A stretch of DNA of 64,000 bases, taken from assembly GCA_016716085.1 (NCBI GenBank), contig JADJWY010000009.1:1-64000 (forward strand). The letters run 5' to 3'. The notes beneath the pieces are model-generated. The model saw only the letters and a list, made by a program, of their open reading frames with translations. It did no database searches and was not told the DNA's origin. Numbering within the stretch: the first letter of the stretch is position 1; each line of letters opens with the position of its first letter. Source of the DNA: Hahellaceae bacterium (GTDB taxonomy: Bacteria > Pseudomonadota > Gammaproteobacteria > Pseudomonadales > Oleiphilaceae). The position numbers and the translations under genes are program-made. Below, in pieces: positions 8,222 through 15,483 of the stretch.

Positions 8222-10171
8222 ATGGTCAGCTTAAGAAAAATAACGGCTGTACTAATGTCCGTCACGGTGGCTTCGCTACCAATGGCGGCCTATTCATATG
8301 AAACATCTGACTGGTCAACCTCGGGTACGCGAACGGAAATCGCTCAGCCCGGTGTGACCTTACCAGCGACTACAACTGCGTGGAAGGATTATGATCGGGA
8401 GGAGCTGTATCCCAAGACGGTCATGACCCGCCAGACCGTCACCATGGCCGATGGCACTAAGCTGGCCGCCTACATCACCCTGCCTGCCGACGAAAACGGC
8501 CAGGCTATTCAGGGCCAATTCCCCACCTTGCTCGTCATCAGTGACTACAACGTACCGTTAGGCAACCTGTTGCCACCCAAGTTGGGAACCTTTATGGGCG
8601 CGGCAGATCCTTACATGGTCAAGCGCGGTTATGCGTCTGTATCTTTTGATGGCCGTGGTTCCGGTAACTCCGAAGGCGTCTGGGATGCCTGGGGCAGCTC
8701 ACAGGGCGACTATGAACAAATCATTGACTGGGTGGCAGCGCAATCCTGGACTAACGGCAACATCGGTCTGCGCGGCGTATCCGATTTGTCTATCAATGCG
8801 CTATTTGCCGCCGAGACCGGCCACCCGGCAGTCAAAGCGGTGTTTGCGCTGGAGCCGATCGGCGATGCCTATCGCGACACCACCTTCACTGGCGGCAATG
8901 GTAATATCTTCTTCATTACCTGGTGGTTCACCCTGACCACGCTGATGAACTCCCTGAGTGTGGATGCGTTCAGCAATCCACAGCAGGCGCTGCCGGTCGT
9001 GAAAGATCATCTGCTCAACGCGATGACAAAATTCCAGGTGCCGATCATGATGAAAGCGATATTTGGCGACAAAGAAACAGTCTATGACGGCGCCTTTTGG
9101 GACACCCGTTCACCCATAAGTCGAATCGATAACATTAAAGTTCCGACCTTCCTCGTGGGTGCCGTGCATGACTTGTTCCAGCGTGGCGTTCCTGCCATGT
9201 ATGAACAGTTGAAAGACCGCGTCACCACCAAAATGGTGATTTTGCCGGGGACCCACATTGAAGGTGCGTTCATGACCACAGGGCTTCTCAAGCAGCCTGC
9301 CGGATTGCCGCCCTTCAACCACATCGAATTGCAATGGTTTGATAAATACCTGATGGGGATGGACAGCGGTGCGGAAGACATACCGAACACCACGCAGTAC
9401 ATGATTGGTCAGGATCAAATGGCGGTGACGAGCGACTGGCCGGCGCCTGAAGCCGAAGCGGAACGTTTGTACCTGCACAGCAATGGCAGCCTGAAAACCA
9501 AGAAACAGTCTTTGTTTGGTATGCCACGAACCCTGTTTGATGTCTGGTATGCCGGTGGCTGTTCACCGAGTTCGTCACAGTGGTCTCTGGGTATCCTGGG
9601 CTTTATCCCCATTCCCTGTTTCGAAACCAACAACTCCGCCAAGCTGTTCAACCTGTTGTATGAAACGCCTGTGTATGAGTCTGACTATGCCTTCAATGGC
9701 CCGATTCAGGCGGATATCTGGGTTTCAACAACGGGTGTAGCGGGTAATGTATCTGTGCGTGTGGATGATATTGATCCCAGTGGTAAAGCCAGCCCGATCA
9801 GTAACGGGTTGCTGAATCTGAAAGCCCGTGCCGTGGACTCCTCACGTTCACGTACGCTGGATGGTCAGATGATTCAACCCTGGCATCCGTTTACCGAGAG
9901 CGCATCCAAGTCAGTATATCCAGCCAGCGTCATGAAGGTGCAAGTAGAAATCTTCCCCACCAGCGCCGTGATCAAGGCCGGACATAAACTGCGGATTGCG
10001 GTTGGACCGAGCAACGTTCCGCAGGGGATCGCTACCGGCATCGACGGTTTGCTGCAAATGTTCCCTGGGCTGATGACGGTGTATTCCGACTCCATGCGTC
10101 CTTCCAGCGTGGTCATTCCTACCGTACCGGCGAGCAGCTACCAGCCGCTGGCACCGTTGGCTGCTAACTGA
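8222..10171 (+). CDS. exported CocE/NonD (peptidase S15 family) hydrolase
   Basis: 649 residues with a signal peptide (VSLRKITAVLMSVTVASLPM then AAYSYE). The S15/CocE fold is shown by SFDGRGSGNSEG, the nucleophile region GNIGLRGVSDLS (Ser near residue 188), the acid in VGAVHDLFQRG (near 314) and the His in LPGTHIEGAF (near 345). The C-terminal third is the jelly-roll domain of this family (PIQADIWVSTTGVAGNVSVR, HKLRIAVGPSNVPQG). Members are serine acyl-ester or X-Pro peptide hydrolases; here the enzyme would act in the periplasm or outside the cell. The nucleophile motif is GVSDLS rather than GxSYxG, a departure worth noting. GGGAGAG precedes the ATG and a terminator follows. Confidence 0.87.
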   Translation: MVSLRKITAVLMSVTVASLPMAAYSYETSDWSTSGTRTEIAQPGVTLPATTTAWKDYDREELYPKTVMTRQTVTMADGTKLAAYITLPADENGQAIQGQFPTLLVISDYNVPLGNLLPPKLGTFMGAADPYMVKRGYASVSFDGRGSGNSEGVWDAWGSSQGDYEQIIDWVAAQSWTNGNIGLRGVSDLSINALFAAETGHPAVKAVFALEPIGDAYRDTTFTGGNGNIFFITWWFTLTTLMNSLSVDAFSNPQQALPVVKDHLLNAMTKFQVPIMMKAIFGDKETVYDGAFWDTRSPISRIDNIKVPTFLVGAVHDLFQRGVPAMYEQLKDRVTTKMVILPGTHIEGAFMTTGLLKQPAGLPPFNHIELQWFDKYLMGMDSGAEDIPNTTQYMIGQDQMAVTSDWPAPEAEAERLYLHSNGSLKTKKQSLFGMPRTLFDVWYAGGCSPSSSQWSLGILGFIPIPCFETNNSAKLFNLLYETPVYESDYAFNGPIQADIWVSTTGVAGNVSVRVDDIDPSGKASPISNGLLNLKARAVDSSRSRTLDGQMIQPWHPFTESASKSVYPASVMKVQVEIFPTSAVIKAGHKLRIAVGPSNVPQGIATGIDGLLQMFPGLMTVYSDSMRPSSVVIPTVPASSYQPLAPLAAN

Positions 10172-10213
10172 GCAACGGTAGTTTGAGCTAAAGCCCTGAG
10201 CGTAGGGGTGTCG

Positions 10214-10244
10214 AGGCGGATTCCGAAAGGGATCCGCCTTTTTT
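10214..10244 (+). terminator. rho-independent terminator after the CocE-like gene
   Basis: AGGCGGAT (10214-10221) pairs with ATCCGCCT (10232-10239) and is followed by TTTTTG. A strong intrinsic terminator 43 bases after the stop codon. Confidence 0.85.
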
Positions 10245-10300
10245 GTTACGGTGACTTCGATTAACATTTCTAGTGTACTTCCGCCACGCAGCTGAATCTT

Positions 10301-10450
10301 ATGTCAATCGAAAAAACAGAAGCGATTGCACTATTCAAACTGATGAATATCGCCGAGCGGGATATTCGCTCAGGAAAAACGATGTCACTCCAAGAGGCGA
10401 AATTAGCCCTGAAAGAAAAACGCGCGAAAGGCAAAGCAAATCTTGGCTAA
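10301..10450 (+). pseudogene. 49-residue remnant of a Phd/YefM-type antitoxin C-terminus
   Basis: The frame reads MSIEKTEAIALFKLMNIAER, continues DIRSGKTMSLQEAKLALKEK and ends RAKGKANLG. It lines up with the C-terminal half of the intact antitoxin at 12279-12554 (ETLALLKILAMGRQEIAAGK): same spacing of ALxK, I..GK and the basic end. The DNA-binding half is absent and an in-frame stop lies ten codons upstream of the ATG. There is no partner toxin gene next to it. Its stop overlaps the TetR stop by 4 bases. It may be a dead fragment or a small solitary toxin-neutralising peptide; I favour a remnant. Confidence 0.5.
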
Positions 10451-11052
10451 CGTTGTTTTGTCACTGCCCGAGCAGGCCCCGCCACCGCCAGGGCGGTGGG
10501 CTTTAGTGCCTCGATCAGTTCATCGGCGGCCTCCGGGCTGTTCATCGCCCGAACCATGTTCAATCCCCCGGTCAGAAGGCTTAACAAAGCCCAGGCGCGA
10601 CCGCGTGCATTTTGGGTGTCGGTTGCCTCTAATAACCCTTGAGCGATCAACCCAGCAATTCTAACCATCTTGGTTTCATAGATGGCATGAAACTCGGCAT
10701 CGGAACGCACGACCTCTGGCGTCAGGCTTGCCATGGCACACCCGCACTCAAGATCTTTGATGTGTGGCTGACCCAGGTAGTAATCGACGAAGGCCTGCAC
10801 CCAGGCCGCGCCGGATTCGTGCTGGAAGCGGGGGATGGCTTCGATGACCTCGTCGAGCCCGAGGTTTAAGGCCACCTCGAATGCGCCGTTCTTGGACCCA
10901 AAATGCGCATAAAACGCTCCTGACGTCACGCCTGCATCCTTCGCCAGCTTGTCGATGCCAATCCCGGCATAGCCGTGTTTGCGAAACCCCCGGCTCACGG
11001 ATTCAGTGACTTTTCGCCGGGTTTCCTCTTTTTGTACGCCTTTGTGTCTCAT
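10447..11052 (-). CDS. TetR/AcrR family transcriptional regulator
   Basis: 201 residues. The N-terminal helix-turn-helix is typical: TRRKVTESVSRGFRKHGYAG, then GIDKLAKDAGVTSGAFYAHF (residues 35-54). The C-terminal ligand domain contains a Cys pair (LECGCAMASL, near 102) of the kind seen in TetR regulators of oxidoreductase or electrophile-response genes. It is divergent from the exported YdhR-like gene at 11179, and the 126-base gap is packed with palindromic AGTGATC/AGCGATC sites, so it most likely represses that gene and itself. The ligand is unknown. Confidence 0.9.
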   Translation of the reverse strand: MRHKGVQKEETRRKVTESVSRGFRKHGYAGIGIDKLAKDAGVTSGAFYAHFGSKNGAFEVALNLGLDEVIEAIPRFQHESGAAWVQAFVDYYLGQPHIKDLECGCAMASLTPEVVRSDAEFHAIYETKMVRIAGLIAQGLLEATDTQNARGRAWALLSLLTGGLNMVRAMNSPEAADELIEALKPTALAVAGPARAVTKQR

Positions 11053-11071
11053 GGCTACCCACCCTTAATTA

Positions 11072-11152
11072 ATATAGTGATCTATATTTAAATGTTGACA
11101 GATAGCGATCGTTATTTAAATATATATAGCGATCACTATATAGTGATCTCCA
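11072..11152 (+). promoter_or_regulatory. operator array and promoter between the TetR gene and the YdhR-like gene
   Basis: Four copies of an A(T)AG(C/T)GATC core with flanking TATA occur: around 11072-11087 (ATATAGTGATCTATAT), 11102-11115 (ATAGCGATCGTTAT), 11124-11139 (ATATAGCGATCACTAT) and 11138-11150 (CTATATAGTGATC). The last two abut and partly mirror each other. A TTGACA (11095-11100) with TAAATA 16 bases on (11117-11122) forms a plausible promoter towards the YdhR-like gene, so bound repressor would cover it. Confidence 0.65.
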
Positions 11153-11178
11153 CCTTACCACACATGGGAGAGAAAACG

Positions 11179-11928
11179 ATGTTTAAGGTTAAAAATGCCG
11201 GGACTCGAACCTCGCTGTTGACCCACACGGCCATGACGCTGTTTGTCACCGCGATCAGTTTTCAGAATGCGCTTGCTGACGATCTTGCTTACGCCGAGGC
11301 ACAGGTGAAGCACAAGGCCTACGTCTACACCGAACTGCAAATCTCGACGCCGTTTAACGAGGTGCCCTGGAAAGACATCAATACCTCCATCAAGCAACAG
11401 CCGGGGTTTATCGACAAAACCTGGTTGTCTGGCGTGGGGAACCAGTCGGCCGGTGGGTTTTACACGTTTGATTCCATTGAAAATGCGCAGAAATTTGTCA
11501 CGCAGTATTTTCCGGCCGAAGCCACAGCCTTTGGTGTGGCACAGACCACACGGGTATTTGATTCAGCGGCAAGTGAAAATGCCAGTCGCGATATGAACTC
11601 TGTGCATTATGGTGCCCACCTCAAGGTGAAGCCGGGCGCCTTCGTATACACCGAAGTTCAATTGCATGCCGTGCCCTTTGATCAGGCTGCACCTTGGCGG
11701 GAACTAGACCCCATCCTCAAGCAGCAACCGGGGCTCCTGTCGAAGACCTGGCTGTCTGGCCTGCACACCGGCACCCCCGGAGGGCTCTATGCCTTTGATA
11801 CGATTGAGCATGCCCAACAATTTGCACTGGACTATTTTCCAACTGAGGCGAAGAAATTGAATGCCGCGTTTTACGCGCGCGTGGAAAATTATTTATCCAA
11901 TTTGGAGGGTTTACGGGTCTGGGTATAG
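11179..11928 (+). CDS. exported protein with two YdhR-like (dimeric alpha-beta barrel) domains
   Basis: 249 residues from the ATG at 11179, which has GGGAGAG 8 bases upstream; an earlier ATG at 11092 lies inside the operator array and is unlikely. A signal peptide (about 1-36, ending QNALADD) is followed by two copies of one domain: YVYTELQISTPFNEVPWKDI with KTWLSGVGNQSAGGFYTFDS, and FVYTEVQLHAVPFDQ with KTWLSGLHTGTPGGLYAFDT. Each copy ends YFPAEA or YFPTEA. The domain resembles YdhR, a putative mono-oxygenase of the ABM-like ferredoxin fold. Most YdhR proteins are cytosolic single domains, so an exported duplicate is unusual. The TetR gene is its likely repressor. Confidence 0.75.
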   Translation: MFKVKNAGTRTSLLTHTAMTLFVTAISFQNALADDLAYAEAQVKHKAYVYTELQISTPFNEVPWKDINTSIKQQPGFIDKTWLSGVGNQSAGGFYTFDSIENAQKFVTQYFPAEATAFGVAQTTRVFDSAASENASRDMNSVHYGAHLKVKPGAFVYTEVQLHAVPFDQAAPWRELDPILKQQPGLLSKTWLSGLHTGTPGGLYAFDTIEHAQQFALDYFPTEAKKLNAAFYARVENYLSNLEGLRVWV

Positions 11929-11937
11929 CTCAGTCCG

Positions 11938-12279
11938 TTACCCACCCAGCAACCTCCGGGTTAGGAGGGATAACATGTTTCGGCGTCCATCTGCGATGAC
12001 ATAGATGACAACCTTGGCATCTGCAATAGTGTAAATGACCCGGTATGGTTTGAAGAAGGCCTGGCGGTACTCTTTAATGCCGAGATTGACGAGTTCTTTC
12101 GGAAAGGTGCCGCGCTCTGGGAATGTGGACAGGCTTTCAACGACGGTCATCAATGCATCCAACACATGGTTGGCATGGGCGGCACCGTCATACTCAGAGA
12201 TGTAGTCGTAGATAGATTCGAGATCCTGTTCGGCGCCCTCGGTGAGTAAAACCTCGAAAGTCCCTGGCTTTCTAATCAT
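11938..12279 (-). CDS. RelE/ParE family toxin
   Basis: 113 residues. ParE/RelE fold features are present: LTEGAEQDLESIYDYISEYD near the N-terminus, FPERGTFPKEL in the middle, and EYRQAFFKPYRVIYTIADAK followed by VVIYVIADGRRNMLSLLTRR at the C-terminus. Members poison DNA gyrase (ParE) or cleave mRNA at the ribosome (RelE); the sequence leans to the ParE branch. Its ATG overlaps the stop of the antitoxin gene by one base, the usual coupled layout. Confidence 0.88.
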   Translation of the reverse strand: MIRKPGTFEVLLTEGAEQDLESIYDYISEYDGAAHANHVLDALMTVVESLSTFPERGTFPKELVNLGIKEYRQAFFKPYRVIYTIADAKVVIYVIADGRRNMLSLLTRRLLGG

Positions 12280-12554
12280 CAGTCTGCCGCATTTTTAGCA
12301 CGAAGACGCGCAACGACCTCTGCTACGGGCTTAACCTTACCGGCAGCAATCTCCTGACGCCCCATCGCGAGAATTTTCAGTAATGCCAATGTCTCCTGGG
12401 TTTCTTCAAATGAGGCAATGTCCATCAGGACAGCCTTGGCTTCACCATTTTGAGTAATCACCAGGGGCTCTCGTTGTGAAGCAAGTTGTGTAAGAACTTC
12501 AGCGGCGTTGGCTTTAAGGTAGCTGATCGGTTTAACGTGTGATGAATAGCGCAT
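12279..12554 (-). CDS. Phd/YefM family antitoxin
   Basis: 91 residues. The N-terminal Phd/YefM DNA-binding fold is clear (VKPISYLKANAAEVLTQLAS, then EPLVITQNGEAKAVLMDIAS). The C-terminal tail (LALLKILAMGRQEIAAGK...) is the toxin-wrapping segment. It would repress its own promoter and neutralise the ParE-like toxin encoded directly downstream. The start lies just after a short gap from the DUF4143 ATPase gene, so the three genes may share transcription. Confidence 0.9.
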   Translation of the reverse strand: MRYSSHVKPISYLKANAAEVLTQLASQREPLVITQNGEAKAVLMDIASFEETQETLALLKILAMGRQEIAAGKVKPVAEVVARLRAKNAAD

Positions 12555-12593
12555 GGCAATCTCCCAAGTCGGTAGAGACCGAATATAGTCCTT

Positions 12594-13934
12594 TTATGGT
12601 TCGGTGGCAAACGCCGTTGAGAAAGTATCTGGCGTTTCAAGCGTGAGCAGGAAACGCCATGCGGGTATGACCTGAATCGTACCCGAATCGACGACAATCT
12701 GTTCTTCTTCATGGCGTGTGACGATAAACCCAAGAGAGAGATTTAATTCGGCCATGGTATCGGCCAGCGCAGCCGTTTCACGTTTTCGGGTTTGTGGGTC
12801 GGCCATTGACTGGCACACCTGAACCAGCATGCGGGATGACGCCTGTCCTTGGGTAATGAAATCAACCTCCCGCCCTGTTCGGGTCTTATAGTAATAAATG
12901 TTCGGAGTGATCCGTCGGAGCGCGGTAAAAACAAGACTCTCCAAAAGGTGGCCGGTGTTGCTTAAAATGCCGGAGCTGATCGATGTCACCAGTGCATGAT
13001 CTACACAGTAAACCTTTTTTGGATTGGCGTTGGCTCTGGACAATGAGGCGTCGAAGAGTCGCACGGTGAAGAGGATATAGGCGTCCTCAAACCATTCGAG
13101 ATAATCTGAAACGGCAGACTTTGGCGCTTTATGGCCGAGTGATTTCAGGTAACCGGTCAGATTGTTGATGGAATAAAGGGAACCGGTGTTGTCGATCAAC
13201 CAATGTGCAAGATCGCTGACCGCCTTTGGGTGAGAAATGTCATGGCGTTCAACCAGATCGCGAAACAGCATTGCATTGAAGTATTCCTGATGGACCTTAA
13301 TCCGCAACAGCCTGTTTAGCCCTAAGACTTCTGGAAAGCCGCCGGATTCCCAGTACTCTTCAAACGCTTTTTGAATGATCAGTCTCTTTTTGGTCGAGAA
13401 GGGTGTGCGGCTATCGATCCCTTTGTAGTCAAGAAATTCACGGAATGAAAACGGGAACATTTCCCAGGAAAGCACCCTGCCTCGCATCTGAGTTGCGATT
13501 TCGCGCGAAAGCATCTGAGCCGATGACCCTGTGATCATCACTTCACAGGTTTCAGTTCGCATCAAGCGGTCAACAAAGGGCTCCCATCCCGGCACCATCT
13601 GTATCTCGTCGAAAAAAAAGTAGAGGGTCTCTGCATTCTTTTTTTCTGGAAAAAGCGAATAGTAGGCCTCCAGAATGACTCCCAATCCCTCTCTTTGCAG
13701 CATGTGTAGGCGATCATCGAAAAAATTCAGATATAGAATGTTTTGACGATTAACACCTTTCTCTCGCAATACTTGCATGCGCTGGAACATGAAGGTTGAT
13801 TTCCCACTGCGACGAACCCCCATGCAAACCGATGCCTTGCCCGGCACATGGGTCACTTCCACCCGTCTGGGAACGCCCGTGGGAAGGTCGCTCTCCTGAA
13901 AATCGAGGATAATTTCTTTGAGCCGCTCAATCAT
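12594..13934 (-). CDS. AAA-type ATPase with C-terminal DUF4143 domain
   Basis: 446 residues from the ATG at 13934 (a TTG three codons earlier is possible). The P-loop is GVRRSGKST near residue 40, Walker B is LYFFFDEIQMVPGWE near 100, and the sensor segment is VMITGSSAQMLSREIATQMR. The DUF4143 half (from about 200) has FRDLVERHDI, YLEWFEDAYILFTVRLFDAS and the nuclease-like stretch TGREVDFI near the C-terminus. This is a widespread, mobile family of unknown function often found next to toxin-antitoxin genes, as here. All ATPase motifs are intact. Confidence 0.9.
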   Translation of the reverse strand: MIERLKEIILDFQESDLPTGVPRRVEVTHVPGKASVCMGVRRSGKSTFMFQRMQVLREKGVNRQNILYLNFFDDRLHMLQREGLGVILEAYYSLFPEKKNAETLYFFFDEIQMVPGWEPFVDRLMRTETCEVMITGSSAQMLSREIATQMRGRVLSWEMFPFSFREFLDYKGIDSRTPFSTKKRLIIQKAFEEYWESGGFPEVLGLNRLLRIKVHQEYFNAMLFRDLVERHDISHPKAVSDLAHWLIDNTGSLYSINNLTGYLKSLGHKAPKSAVSDYLEWFEDAYILFTVRLFDASLSRANANPKKVYCVDHALVTSISSGILSNTGHLLESLVFTALRRITPNIYYYKTRTGREVDFITQGQASSRMLVQVCQSMADPQTRKRETAALADTMAELNLSLGFIVTRHEEEQIVVDSGTIQVIPAWRFLLTLETPDTFSTAFATEP

Positions 13935-14088
13935 AGTGGTCAATCTGGCAAGATATGTTTCCAGTATAGCCTTAAATCGGCAATAAATATTACCAGGTTA
14001 AGGTTAAAGTGGAAAAATATTTATCCAGTTCTGACGGTCGGAACAATGTCTACAATGATGCCATACAAGAACAATCTGGAGGGGCGGC

Positions 14089-14208
14089 ATGAGTACCCCA
14101 AATTTTTCCAAGACAGAACGCATCGATGTTCGGGCCAGCCTGCCAGTCAAGCAACTGTTACAAGAAGCTGCACGCGCTTGCCACAAGAATGTCAGTGAAT
14201 TTCTGCTA
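14089..14208 (+). pseudogene. TacA (DUF1778) antitoxin, 5' part, interrupted by IS630
   Basis: From the ATG at 14089 (ribosome site GGAGGGG) the frame encodes STPNFSKTERIDVRAS and LLQEAARACHKNVSEFLL, the ribbon-helix-helix half of a DUF1778/TacA antitoxin. After residue 40 the insertion sequence begins at a TA dinucleotide; readthrough adds 11 foreign residues and stops at 14242-14244. Joining base 14208 to base 15301 restores one frame of 92 residues, the normal length for the family. TacA antitoxins neutralise GNAT acetyltransferase toxins that modify aminoacyl-tRNA. Confidence 0.88.
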
Positions 14209-14228
14209 AGTAGCCCAACAAAAATTTC
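14209..14228 (+). repeat. IS630 left terminal inverted repeat
   Basis: AGTAGCCCAACAAAAATTTC; matches the reverse complement of the right end at 12 of 20 positions, including AGTA at the tip and CAAAA inside. Confidence 0.7.
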
Positions 14229-14284
14229 CTCGACCGAATCATAGCATGTTGTATTATATGGAAAAACAAACAAGGATTGTTGCC

Positions 14285-14689
14285 ATGAAATTCGTACAAC
14301 CGCTGTCCGATGCTGAACTTCGTACCCTGACGGATGCTTATACCTTCGGTCCTCAACCCGGGTTTCGCCGTCGAGCCCATGCGATTGTGTTGAGTTTTAA
14401 AGGCTACAGTATTGCGCAGATCAGTGACATTCTGGGCTCCCATCGGGAGACCGTGTCCATTTGGTTTGATGCCTGGCAGGAGCGAGGCATTTGTGGCCTG
14501 AAGGATGAGCCGCGCTCTGGGCGACCACCGATTTATACGGCATCTGAACGGGATCGCCTGAAAGACATCGTGGCGGATAGTCCTCACCAATTGAAAGCTG
14601 CACAGGCCATTCTGGAACAGGAAACTGGGAAGACGTCATCTACAGAGACCGTTAAACGGGCTTTAAAAAAAGCAGGGGCATACTTATAA
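14285..14689 (+). CDS. IS630 transposase, N-terminal frame (orfA)
   Basis: 134 residues from the ATG at 14285 (AAGG upstream; an ATG at 14246 is also in frame). It holds the DNA-binding half: FRRRAHAIVLSFKGYSIAQI then SDILGSHRETVSIWFDAWQE (first helix-turn-helix) and GLKDEPRSGRPP, the linker typical of IS630. Reading stops after KKAGAYL. Just before, at 14665-14671, is a run of seven A. The catalytic part lies in the +1 frame, so full-length transposase needs loss of one A in the transcript (slippage), +1 frameshifting, or else the element is dead. Confidence 0.85.
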   Translation: MKFVQPLSDAELRTLTDAYTFGPQPGFRRRAHAIVLSFKGYSIAQISDILGSHRETVSIWFDAWQERGICGLKDEPRSGRPPIYTASERDRLKDIVADSPHQLKAAQAILEQETGKTSSTETVKRALKKAGAYL

Positions 14690-14705
14690 ACGTGCACGTC
14701 GTTCC

Positions 14706-15293
14706 TTGAAGCGGCAGCGTGACGAAACCTTCTTCAGAAATACCCAAAGTATGCTGGAGGAGCTGCAGTGTTGGGATGCGCAAGGTGCCATGGATCTGTA
14801 TTATTTTGATGAGTCCGGGTTTTCTCAGATACCGTCTTTGCCTTATGCCTGGAGCCCCATCGGCGAGCCATTGGAGCTACCTGCATACTCGCATAGCAGG
14901 CGATTCAATGTGCTCGGTTTTCTGAACCGCCAGGGTGAACTGATACATCACTCGACAACGGAAAGGGTCACGACAGACGTGGTGATCGAAGCCTTCAATA
15001 AGCTGATAGCCAACAAGCCACGTGAGACAATCGCGGTAGTGATTCTGGATAACGCACGATTTCACCGCTCAAAGAAATTCAAAGCGGAGCTGGCAGAATG
15101 GGCTGAACAGGGGGTAGCTGTTATCTACCTGCCCCCCTATTCACCGGAGTTGAATTTGATTGAAATCTTATGGCGAAAAATAAAGTACGAGTGGCTGCCG
15201 ATATCGTCCTATTTGAGTTTCGAGACGCTCTGTGCCAACGTGCAGAAAGTTCTTTCCGGGGTTGGGACGGAATATCGGATCACTTTTGCTTAG
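14706..15293 (+). CDS. IS630 transposase, catalytic frame (orfB)
   Basis: 195 residues as an independent frame, but open from the seven-A run at 14665, where it reads KKQGHTYKRARRSLKRQRDE, a natural continuation of orfA. It has the DDE triad: Asp in YYFDESGFSQ, Asp in VVILDNARFHRS and Glu in LNLIEILWRKIKYEW, with LPPYSPELN before it. Joined with orfA the protein would be about 335 residues, the usual IS630 transposase length. The last codons lie in the right inverted repeat. Confidence 0.88.
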   Translation: MKRQRDETFFRNTQSMLEELQCWDAQGAMDLYYFDESGFSQIPSLPYAWSPIGEPLELPAYSHSRRFNVLGFLNRQGELIHHSTTERVTTDVVIEAFNKLIANKPRETIAVVILDNARFHRSKKFKAELAEWAEQGVAVIYLPPYSPELNLIEILWRKIKYEWLPISSYLSFETLCANVQKVLSGVGTEYRITFA

Positions 15294-15298
15294 GTACT
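15279..15298 (-). repeat. IS630 right terminal inverted repeat
   Basis: Read inward on the minus strand: AGTACCTAAGCAAAAGTGAT. It pairs imperfectly with the left end and overlaps the last codons of the transposase. Confidence 0.7.
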
Positions 15299-15300
15299 TA

Positions 15301-15459
15301 GATGCGGGTGTGACGGCGGCTGCGCAAACGCTGGCGGATCGTCGCCAGTTCTTGTTGGACGACACACAATGGCAGGCCTTCCAGGAAGCGTTGGACCGTC
15401 CGGTGCAAAATAAACCCAGCCTAAAGAAACTGCTGCGTCAGCCCGGAATGTTGGATTGA
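15301..15459 (+). pseudogene. TacA (DUF1778) antitoxin, 3' part, beyond the IS630 element
   Basis: Directly after the TA duplication the frame encodes DAGVTAAAQTLADRR, LLDDTQWQAFQEALDRP and the end LLRQPGMLD. FLLxDxxW..F...LDRP is the conserved C-terminal neutralising segment of DUF1778 antitoxins. It has no start of its own. The GNAT toxin gene that normally overlaps the stop codon is not present: only about a dozen codons of open frame follow before a stop near 15483, and then an unrelated RHS fragment begins. Confidence 0.85.
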
Positions 15460-15483
15460 CCTGTCGACTACGCACCCGCTACT

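Larger units (their letters stand above)
14209..15298 (+). mobile_element. IS630-family insertion sequence, about 1090 bp
   Basis: The ends are fixed by the interrupted antitoxin gene: a TA dinucleotide flanks each side (14207-14208 and 15299-15300), the target duplication typical of the IS630/Tc1 group. The imperfect terminal inverted repeats begin AGTA at both ends (12 of the first 20 positions agree). It encodes one DDE transposase in two overlapping frames. Size and target are both standard for IS630. Confidence 0.92.
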
